A DNA stretch of 18,647 nt. Source: Nephromyces sp. MM_2019 (taxonomy: Eukaryota > Apicomplexa > Aconoidasida > Nephromycida). The stretch spans positions 1,079-19,725 of the forward strand of contig JADHZB010001303.1 of assembly GCA_015657535.1 (NCBI GenBank). The letters run 5' to 3'. The notes beneath the pieces are model-generated. The model did not search any database, was not told where the DNA came from, and saw only the letters and a list, made by a program, of their open reading frames with translations. Shown piece by piece: positions 1 to 8,171 of this stretch. The first letter of the stretch is position 1. Each line of letters starts with the position of its first letter. A program made the position numbers and the translations under genes.

Positions 1-98
1 TGCACACACACTACACACACACAGGTGCACACACACTACACACACACAGGTGCACACACACTACACACACACAGGTGCACACACACTACACACACGGA
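1..98. repeat. 25-bp CA-rich tandem repeat
   Basis: Three perfect copies of a 25-bp unit (TGCACACACACTACACACAC followed by ACAGG) plus a fourth partial copy run from the left edge. The array probably continues outside the window. It lies beyond the stop codon of the minus-strand TPR gene, so it is in a 3' flank or spacer. CA-rich sequence continues to about 190. His/Thr-rich reading frames here are by-products of the repeat. Confidence 0.95.
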
Positions 99-188
99 TA
101 CACGAATACGCACACACAAACCGCACACATGCACGCATACAACATATACATAAACCGCACACATACACACATACGCCATACACACACA

Positions 189-3100
189 TTAGCAAGGTTT
201 TATTAGCCTCAAAAATGAGGACAACACCTTCATAAAGCAATGATATAATGACTCTTTGAAGAGACTCACCTTGGCGCATACTAACAAGGGATATATCCTC
301 ACACACCAAAAGCGGAACACACAGCAAAGTAAGAAGATAAGTACCCTCAAATGCACTTCAAAACACACAGGGACACACACCAATATATTCCCACCAAAAC
401 AACACGACTATATACACAGCATATTCCCCAACATACCGTGACCCCCCCACCTCACCCACCCCCCCCCACTTACGATGCAAACAAGTGTCATTAACACACA
501 CAAAGACGATGATAAAGTTCTTCACTGCTGGCCATCTTTCAAGGATAATAGACATGTTAGTCTCTACGATCTGCTTAAAGCTTCCGACGATGACATGTAG
601 GCCAACATGAAGTTTGTGGAGATTTACAAGTTGAAAGGATTCTGAGTGAAGAGGAGGCAAATCATTCAGTTTCTTCATATCCTCTTCTTTATTTTCCTCC
701 AGAAAACCACTTGTTGGCAGCTTTTCTGATGATTTCTCCTCATCAGACGCTAACAAAGAATTAGAATCTCCTGCTGCAGAAGCAGCTGCATAAAGAGTTG
801 CATCTTTTGGTGAACTTCCTGCATCTTTCGCCGCATCTTCTGCTATTTCCTTCATCTTCATCTGCTTCTCTTTTTCTTGTCGTTTCTGAGCTTCTTTATA
901 AGCCATTTCAATGGCGTAAAGAATCGTCAGAGGAAAAGATCGACGGATAGGAATATTACAGTGCGTTGCTAAATACTGCAGAGTCTTTGGAGTATACCAC
1001 ACGCTACTGTCTTCGTCTTCTTTCATCCACTTGATGGGTGGCATCATGTTTGTTACTGATACATTAGACGAATGGGAGGCAATAAAGTCTACGGAATCGC
1101 TCGAAAGAGCAGCCAGTTGAAGTTCTTTATCCGTGTGTTTACCGCTTGAAAGAGGTGTATCTACATCTGCTTTATGTGAGTTTTGATGATCGTTTGAAAG
1201 AGGTGCCTCTACATCTGCTTTATCGGTGTGTTCACCGCTTAAAAGAGGTGTATCTACATCTGCTCCAGTGACTGGAAGATGAGCTTTTTCCTTAGAAGCA
1301 CACGTTTTCTCCTCTTTCTTCTCATCTGTGTGCGTGACGGTTGCTTCAACTGAAAACATTGACTGATAAACTTTTCTAGACGACTTATTCGCTGCCTTAA
1401 CTGACTTATTTATCGCACACAGTAAAGCGAGAGCTTCGCTATGATCAGCCTTGTTCTTCAATAAGCATTTGAGAACCTCCTTCGCTTCACTGGTCTCCTA
1501 AAACATAGAGAATTGTGGAAACTAAAAGCTGAACTGTGTGTGTAGACTTTTGGAGAGGCAGGTCATTGTGCAGGTTGGTACGCAGGATAGGAAGATATTT
1601 GTGCAGGCAGGATTGATAGGTAGCTGTGCAGGCAGCTATGCAGGCAGGAGAGATTGGCAGCTGTGAAGGTAGTTTGACAGGTAGCTCTCCGGACTGCCAG
1701 GCGTGAATTCAAACACATACCTCACCTGACTGAAGCCATCAGAAGATACATACACACACGCAAGTGCACAAGCACATACATACACAATTAGCTACCCAAA
1801 TACACAGCAACCCAGACACGCACACACACATACACGCGTACACGCACACACATACAAAGAGCTCCAATTCATCTCATAACGACACTTCTAACAGATGAAA
1901 AAATCGTGTAATAAAGCCGAAAGCTCGTCTAAACTTAAACCTGCATAGCACATAGAGCTTTTGCTTTCCTCAATAGAGCTTTTTCGTTGCCTTCTTCTTC
2001 ACGCAATGCCATATCAGCATGATGAATAGCTTTTCTCCAGTTCTTCAAATGCAGATGACCAAGCGATAAGTTCAGATGACAGACTAATTGAAGCTCTCTG
2101 CTTCGAGTAGTCAAAAAACCTGACAAAACATCGAAATCAGCAAATAAAAAGATGAAGAGGGAGGACAAGCATCTAGTAGCAACGAAAATAATGAAGAAAG
2201 CAAGAAACTGCAAAAAAAACAAAAAAAAATTGAACAGGAAGGAGAGGAAGAAGCAAAAAACCACAAGACCTTCAAAACGCATAAAAAACCTGAAAAGCTC
2301 TAGAAAACACACAAAAAAGCCTCAAAAGCCCCCCTCAAACACCCCCAAAACTCCCTCCAACATCCCTCAATATACCCCAAAATGAAAATAATTTAATACG
2401 CAAAAATACAGCTTAAAGAAGCAAATTCTGTAGAAATTATAGAAAATCTCCTGAAAATGGGAAAATGTAAATAAAAATTGCAAAAACACCACAAAAAAAA
2501 ACTCAAAACGCAGAAAATCGCCAATTAAACCGCAGAGAAACAAGCAGATTTCATAAAAAAAGGCCAAATTTATAGGATATCAAAGAAGCGAAAAGAATCT
2601 CACACACAATACGCAATCTGATTAAACAAATAGCACCTAATAAGATGTAGATATCCTCTTATTGAACCGCAATTTCAATAGAAAAATAGAAGTTTCAGTG
2701 TATTTTGTATCCTATGCAGTGTATGCACACCCGCTCGTTACTGAAAGCTTCAATCTTCCTCTTCATCCTACAGTGAGTTTCTAGTGTCGCAGTGTACGTA
2801 CACCTACTAGTTTCTAGCAGAAAAAACTTCTACTATAGAAAATTCTGAAAAATGTATACAACACACATACCCACACATTCTACCTTTAGTTGCCATATTC
2901 ATCAGCGACTTTAGAGCCTTTGCCCAATAACCCATAGCCTCTTCATGGTTTCCCTATAAAATGAAGAAGATTTTCTCAGAGAGTTGTGCGTGTGCAGAGC
3001 AGAAGAGGTGTATACACACACTGTTCCGGGAGGGGGTGCTGAACACGCACACAGAGTGAGGTAGATTACACACATTAACAAAACTTTTACACACAGGTCA

Positions 3101-3211
3101 ATAGAGCTTTTCCACACACAAAAACACCTGAGTCCAAGCGATAGTGCCCTTTTCCTTCAGATCGTCTGGAGTTTCAGGCTCCACATTATCTTCAACACCA
3201 AAAATGTCCAT
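189..3211 (-). CDS. TPR co-chaperone-like protein, five exons
   Basis: Spliced model on the minus strand: exons 3211-3128, 2953-2884, 2119-1941, 1497-508 (or to 502) and 269-189, about 467 aa, all with GT-AG borders and matching phases. The start ATG follows an A-run and opens MDIFGVEDNVEPETPDDLKE. Residues about 18-145 form three TPR-like helix pairs: LKEKGTIAW/EEAMGYWAKAL, then LQLVCHLNLSLGHLHLKNW/KAIHHADMALREE, then NEKALLRKAKAL. They end in a SRKVYQSMF tail resembling the end of TPR domains in FKBP-type immunophilins. No PPIase domain precedes the TPRs, so a Hsp90/Hsp70-binding adaptor is an inference. Exon 4 continues with low-complexity repeats (KADVDTPLSS), a conserved-looking block around PPIKWMKEDEDSSVWYTPK, and a charged helix KEAQKRQEKEKQMKMKE. 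The last exon is a guess based on frame and splice fit; it adds a hydrophobic, basic C-terminus. Exons 1-4 are well supported. Confidence 0.75.
1140..1270 (-). repeat. Coding tandem repeat in TPR gene exon 4
   Basis: Three imperfect copies of a block containing AGAGGTGTATCTACATCTGC (plus strand) encode repeats of the type KADVDTPLSS...HTDK in the low-complexity linker after the TPR domain. The copies differ by point changes and spacing but keep the frame, which supports this exon being translated. Confidence 0.85.
2718..2731. repeat. GTGTAYGTACAC-family palindrome (variant)
   Basis: AGTGTATGCACACC in intron 2 of the TPR gene, 73 bp from the next copy. Confidence 0.6.
2791..2805. repeat. GTGTAYGTACAC-family palindrome
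   Basis: AGTGTACGTACACCT in intron 2 of the TPR gene, about 80 nt past the exon 2 donor. The core is a perfect 12-bp palindrome. Confidence 0.85.
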
Positions 3212-4634
3212 TTTTTTTAAATTTCCGCCTAGAAATTCATAAATTTTAAGCTTTTTTTGCAAACGAAAATATCTTCAGTCTCCTAGCTTCACACAAGCAC
3301 ACTGAAAAAATCATTCTTTCTGCATCGTTTTTCAGCACAAAAAGCAGTAATTTCTCGTTAGAAATCTCTTTTCCGTCTACTGCTAAATGCAAAAGCCGAA
3401 AAGCGTGAAAAAATATCAAAAAAATGATGAGGTTCCAACTTTTTGCTACTTTTAGAAGCTTCTTCACCAAGTTTATACGGGATATCAAAATGTGTGCCGA
3501 ATGTCATAACGGGTATTCGGGGTATTCAAATGTGTGTGTGCGAGTTATCTCACCCCTTGTATGCGCGCAGGATAGCTAACCACTTGTGTGTGCGGAGGAC
3601 GGCTGACACCAGTATGTGTGTGTGTGATAACTAAGCCCCATCTCTTATTCATACAAAAATGAAAAAAATGAATTTTCATCTGCCACAAAACATCGGATTT
3701 ACACTTCTTAACACTCCATATACAAAAAACAGTAGAAAAGCAGCTTTTTATACTGAAAATCTTCAAAAAAAGCAGAGGTATATGGAATCAAGCGATACGC
3801 TAGTTTTTACAAAGAAGAGGAGGAAATCGGAAAGACAGCAAAAATATAATTCGTTATAACGGAAGAAAGGAGAGAAACTGAAAATTTGCGGCGAAAAAGC
3901 GGGAAAAATCTGGAGAATATTTGGAAAAAGCTGGATAAATCCCCAAAATCCACAAAAATTCCGCAAAAATCCCAAAAAATTCCACTAGAGATGAGGAAGA
4001 AATATTTTAAGCATTGCCAAACTCACACCTTCCAGCACACTCAAGTAACAGGAGTTTTTCAATCCAAAAAATGATATCGCCAAGTAGCAGATACTTCAAT
4101 CCCTGGCATATTCCAGGATGTTAACCAAATTGTCAAACATTTCATCAAAAATCCAGGAAAATCGTGGTTTCTTTTAAAACTTTGGATGTAATTGCTCTAA
4201 ACAATGCTACTTGCGCGTGCTTCCAGGCTGAACTATAGAGCATCAGCAACTAAAAACATTGCTTTCCCTGAACTTTGAGCTTTTTATTTCTTCTACTTCT
4301 TCTTTAAAAGAGCGCAGAAATTTTCATCAAGAATTGTCATTTTCCTCAGAAGATCTTTGATGGAATTTTAACGCGTCGCACACAAACAACAGAGTGTAGA
4401 GAATGATGCGCACTCACAAAGGAAATCATCCACACACGCGAACTGACTATAACCCGCACGCACACAGGTATTAACTCACAGACCCATATAGCGACTCACA
4501 CACATACACAAAGACAAGGAACCACATACACACACAGCAACACACACATGCTCGAACTTCCAAATTCCCCAAATTAAATACGAGCTTCAACCTTTTTTTG
4601 AAACTCTTCCTTCACATGAGAAAAGCGCATCTTC
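3212..4634. other. Divergent intergenic region with no confident gene
   Basis: This spacer separates the starts of the minus-strand TPR gene and the plus-strand RbfA gene, so it should contain both promoters. It is A/T-rich, strongly A-rich on the plus strand at 3650-4080, with many short T-run/A-run quasi-palindromes at 3250-3420. A CA-rich patch lies at 4380-4550. Reading frames of 60-80 codons occur but are Lys/Asn/Phe-rich and resemble no family I know. I could not identify a TATA box or defined promoter element. Confidence 0.6.
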
Positions 4635-6535
4635 ATGAATAAATTTCTTTCATTTTTGGCTTTTTTTCTCTTCTGTTTAAACCAAAACCTCCAACCACTG
4701 CGTTTTGCGCTGCTTTCCGTTTATTTCTACACACAAACAAGTTGTGTGTGTGCGACCGCCGAAAATATTCCTATTAAAAACTTCGTTTCCAATGGGGTAG
4801 GTTTGCCATATGCAGCAACTGCTGCATCTTCATCTTCATCTTCACTGTTATATCGATCTTATTCATCTTCTTCATGTTCATCTCACTTTCCCTCTCCTTC
4901 ATCTTCTGCTTTAGCTTCGTCTACCCACCCACCTAACTCCCCCCACACCCCCTCAAATGTCCTACTCAAAGGATCCCCACTAAATTCTCATCATATTCGA
5001 AACACCCACTTATCAAAACAAAGAGGAAGGAGGCGCAAACACGCAAAGAATCGCTCTTTGGATACCTTGTTGGGAAAAAAAAGTATAAAAACATATACAA
5101 ACCAGGAAAACTGCACTTATAATAAAGATGAAAAAATAACTGTTTTTTGCTCATTTCAGCGGCTTTTTCTAGAGAAAATTGCAGTACTTTTTCCCTCGAA
5201 AACCTTAGAAACCAGTCGCTCTGGCTCCATTCCCAAACTCGCGAATATATCCTATTTCTATACCACCTTTAACGGAAGGAAAACACACAAAATGCATGCT
5301 TTTTCCCATGAAAATGGAAGTTTTTTTATTATCTTCAATGAAATTTCGAGTTCACAAAGTTTTTTCTCTTCAAAATTTGGTATTCTGACAGTGAATTCCG
5401 GAAATGTTGGGTTTTTTTCTGTGAAAAAACGTCCAAGACCATCCAATTCGATGCTTTTTCCTATCAAAAAACCTCAGAAATACTTCAATTGTTGGCATAG
5501 AAACCCTGATTTTCCTCATTTTAGTCCGGATTTCCTCCCGTATGCTCCAAACATTCTTCCCAAAAGCACTTCATCATCGATTTCTATCTTTTTTCCCGCT
5601 TCTAACCACGTTTTTATCAATCCCTGGAAGGCGAAAACATCTAAAAATGACGTTTTATTTAGTGTAAAAAGAAGATTCCAGCTATTTCCCCTTTCGGCAT
5701 TCAGTTTCTCCTCCTCATTGAAGATTCCTAGTGGTTTCGTCGTCAAGCAAAAGAGGGAAAATGATATTTTCTGGCGTAAAATACAGCAAAAAATCTATTT
5801 TGATGAAGTCAAGCATTTTTATCAGGAAGAAGATGTGCGTTTAGGGCCCTTGAAGATGATGAAAAACTCCGAAAATGAAGGAGGGAATCCGTTGAATGTG
5901 GAGAGAGGTAGAAATTATCTGCAGAAGAAGGTGAAAGAGGATGAAAGTGAGTTTCCTGCTGCCATGGGGGGGGGGCTTCTCGATGGCCCCGTTGAAGTAG
6001 AGTTTCCCAGGAGAATCACCAGGAAGGAGGTGCTTCGGCAGCGAAGAGCTAAGCTTATGAAGGATACACTGCAAGGCATTATCTCTAGGCACGGTGGGAA
6101 CCTCGTAGGGTTGGGGGGTGGGTTTGGAGGGTTATGGGGGTTTCAGGGGGATACATGGTGGGTATTGGTAGGGGGAATTGGTTGGATTTCAGAGAGGGTA
6201 TTGAGGAAGGCTAAGGGGTTTTTCGAAACGATGTTGGAGATGGTGTGTTTTGTGTGTGCGTTGTGTGTCGGTGTGCATGCATGTGCATTGATTCTTGTGT
6301 TTGAGTGTTTTATGTGTTTGTGCGTGTGTGTGGTGAATTCCAATGATGATAGGCATTGATATGTGTGGATGTGTGTAGAGATCAAGTCGCCTCACTCCAG
6401 ACTATCTATTGAAGAGGAGGAAGATTTGGTGGAAAGCATAAGCATCGTCGATGTTATCGTTTCGCCGGGCTTGCAGTCTGCCCGAGTGACGTACTATGTT
6501 GCTGGAAATGAGAAGGATCAGTTAAGAGTAAGCTT

Positions 6536-6579
<44 letters not shown>

Positions 6580-7219
6580 TACGTCTGCGTGTGCGTGCAG
6601 GGAATGGCGTGGATGAAGGCTAACGCCAAGCGGCTGCGCTACCAACTTACTCAGAGATTTCGGAGGTGGAGATGTTCAACATATCTTCGCTTTGATTTTG
6701 TGGACTTACAGGCTGAAGCTGGTGAGTATAGCAGTTTTTATCAACGCTGTTCTAGCACACACAAACTTGCAATTGAGGTGTATGTGCATCCCTGGGATAC
6801 TGAATTGTCTACTTCCAGCTGAATAGCTGTAAAGCATGCACGCACACACGGAGGTCCACACAACCACACACCCATGCACCCATAAACACTCACACACACA
6901 CGCACAAACACCCAGACGTCCACGTCCATACACCCACACAAATACAACCTAAAACCCACGACCAAATACCCCCCCCCACACACACACACGCACACACACA
7001 CACTTCACTGTTTCCTTGTCAGATTGGCTTTCCGAGTTGGATTCCCTTAAAGAAGAGGTGGGTATGGAAACATCTGCTTCATCAGAAAATGCCAAAGATG
7101 AACAATCAAATGACGAAGACGAAGAGGAGAAGATGATGAGGGAGGTGCTGAGCATGCTTCAAGGAGACAGCAGAGATGATGTCGGTGAAGAAGCAGAATC
7201 AGATTATATGGATGAGTAA
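4635..7219 (+). CDS. rbfA: Ribosome-binding factor A, probably apicoplast-targeted
   Basis: Exons 4635-6093, 6379-6527, 6601-6721 and 7023-7219 join in phase to 641 aa. RbfA binds the 30S subunit and helps mature the 16S rRNA end. The RbfA domain spans about residues 460-577: RITRKEVLRQRRAKLMKDTL helix, LVESISIVDVIVSPGLQSAR (the typical V-S-P-x-L-x-x-A-R strand region), then an AWMKANAKRLRYQLTQRF helix and STYLRFDFVD strand. A 64-residue acidic tail follows. The N-terminus (MNKFLSFLAFFLFCL) is a signal peptide followed by poly-Ser and a basic leader (KQRGRRRKHAKNRS), matching bipartite apicoplast targeting. Bacterial RbfA is only about 110-135 residues. The roughly 430-residue extension is open throughout, but 5140-5760 is T-rich like introns here, so a missed intron is possible (a good acceptor-like TTTTTATCAG ends at 5825). 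Donors GTAAGC (6528) and GTGAGT (6722) are strong. Confidence 0.85.
4823..4920 (+). repeat. (TCATCT)n-like tract encoding poly-Ser
   Basis: A pyrimidine-rich TCTTCATCTTCATC tract in RbfA exon 1 encodes runs of Ser in the leader. The same kind of tract is found in introns of other genes in this window on the sense strand, so this stretch may be exonised simple sequence. It lies just after the predicted signal peptide. Confidence 0.8.
6540..6572 (+). repeat. (TG)n microsatellite in RbfA intron 2
   Basis: A near-perfect run of TG dinucleotides fills the centre of the 73-nt intron between the GTAAGC donor at 6528 and the GTGCAG acceptor ending at 6600. Transcribed, it makes a UG-repeat intron. 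Confidence 0.95.
6755..7005 (+). repeat. CA-rich sequence in RbfA intron 3
   Basis: Imperfect (CA)n fills most of the 301-nt intron 6722-7022. Unlike the other introns, the CA strand here is the sense strand. The intron starts with GTGAGT and ends in TTCCTTGTCAG. Confidence 0.85.
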
Positions 7220-7548
7220 GCTACACACCACTGGAATCTCGCGCACAAACACAGGCCGCAAAGAGGAGCGGCGAAAACATCATTCTCCGCCGCTGAAGCC
7301 TGTAAACTTGCTGGCTTAGAGGCGTGTGTGTACGTGTCTGCTAGCAGAGGGTTTGAGAGAGCAGTTAAAACTCTTACCTGCACGTCTTTTCCTACATTTT
7401 ATCGCTAAATAAGCGTAAACAGTCAACAATCCCTTAAAAAATGCCTTTTTTTCGTGTTACCTAAATTTTAGAGCTTGGAGGTATACGTACAGCTCATGTA
7501 GTTTGTCTGAAAACAACCCTGCCTATCAGGTTTCTTTGTGTATGGAAG

Positions 7549-7574
7549 GGTGCTTACACCAGTGTATGTACACT
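7549..7574. repeat. Two adjacent GTGTAYGTACAC-family copies
   Basis: A degenerate copy GGTGCTTACACC abuts AGTGTATGTACACT. Both lie between the putative exons 7472-7529 and 7614-7705. Confidence 0.75.
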
Positions 7575-8136
7575 GCTTTATCAGTGAAGAAACTTATCGG
7601 ATATCATTTTCAGCTATGCAAGCTGCGACTGCGAAATCGCTGGCTTTTAAATGAGAAGATGCTCGAGTTTGAGGGTTTCTCAAGCTCTTCAAGGGGAATG
7701 AGAGGGTGAAACATACACACACAGGAGTAAGCCCACACAGGAGCACACCCACACACACGACACACACAACATACACACGACACACACACACGTACACAAC
7801 ACACGTACACACTGCACGAACACAACACACCACACACTCCGCACACACACCCACACCCACATGGACTCATAACTCATTGCCTGCTAGATCTATCAAGTTC
7901 GCACATTCTAAGGCAATCTTCACAGTCCCCTCACACACACATAAACTAGCCAAGTCAAGTCCCTAGAGCGACACACCACCACACTTTACGAGCTCTGCTC
8001 AGAGCGTATATGCGTACGCACACTACATAACTCTTCATCTACCTCATCTTCGCACACAAAAAACGGTTTAGCACAGTTTTCGCGTGTGTGCACATACCGA
8101 AATTTTCAAAGAGAGTTCTCTATGAGCTCCTTTACA

Positions 8137-8154
8137 GCAGTGTACGTAAACTGC
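8137..8154. repeat. GTGTAYGTACAC-family palindrome past PSMA2 stop
   Basis: GCAGTGTACGTAAACTGC begins 18 nt beyond the PSMA2 stop codon, in the presumed 3' UTR. Flanks GCAGT/ACTGC extend the dyad; one internal pair mismatches. Confidence 0.8.
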
Positions 8155-8171
8155 TTGAGGCAGGCCTTCGA

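Larger units (their letters stand above)
7220..8171. other. Spacer with weak spliced coding signal on plus strand
   Basis: This lies between the RbfA stop and the PSMA2 stop (convergent genes). Three plus-strand pieces join in phase: 7472-7529 (after TTTTAG; AWRYTYSSCSLSENNPAYQ), 7614-7705 (after CATTTTCAG; CKLRLRNRWLLNEKMLEFEG, donor GTGAAA) and 7888-7966 (IKFAHSKAIFTVP, stop TAG). I recognise no family. Other frames on both strands are also open here, so this could be untranslated sequence. A long CA-rich tract occupies 7706-7860. Confidence 0.25.

Noticed and set aside
50..235. Thr/His-rich or Cys/Val-rich frames across CA/TG tracts here and at 6.8-7.0, 7.7-7.9, 9.2-9.4, 11.4-11.7, 12.2-12.5, 13.9-14.2, 14.8-15.8 and 16.2-16.7 kb
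   Set aside because: Dinucleotide repeats have no stop codons in several frames, so long frames arise by default. Composition is purely repeat-driven.
3659..4074. Two plus-strand frames (66 and 62 codons) in the divergent spacer
   Set aside because: Lys/Asn/Gln-rich translations of A-rich DNA with no homology, no splice-coherent partners and no repeat of frame use.
7877..7935. Minus-strand IALECANLIDLAGNEL, loosely like a histone-fold or kinesin motif
   Set aside because: A short helix-like stretch with a stop right after it; joining to neighbours needs weak splice sites and the opposite strand is equally open. No family block is convincing.
8106..8138. Minus-strand AVKELIENSL resembling the MutL/PMS ATPase motif
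   Set aside because: It is followed at once by a stop codon, lies just past the PSMA2 stop, and no other MutL motif (DAG, DNGxG, GFRGEAL) is found downstream. It overlaps the GTGTACGT palindrome. Most likely coincidence.
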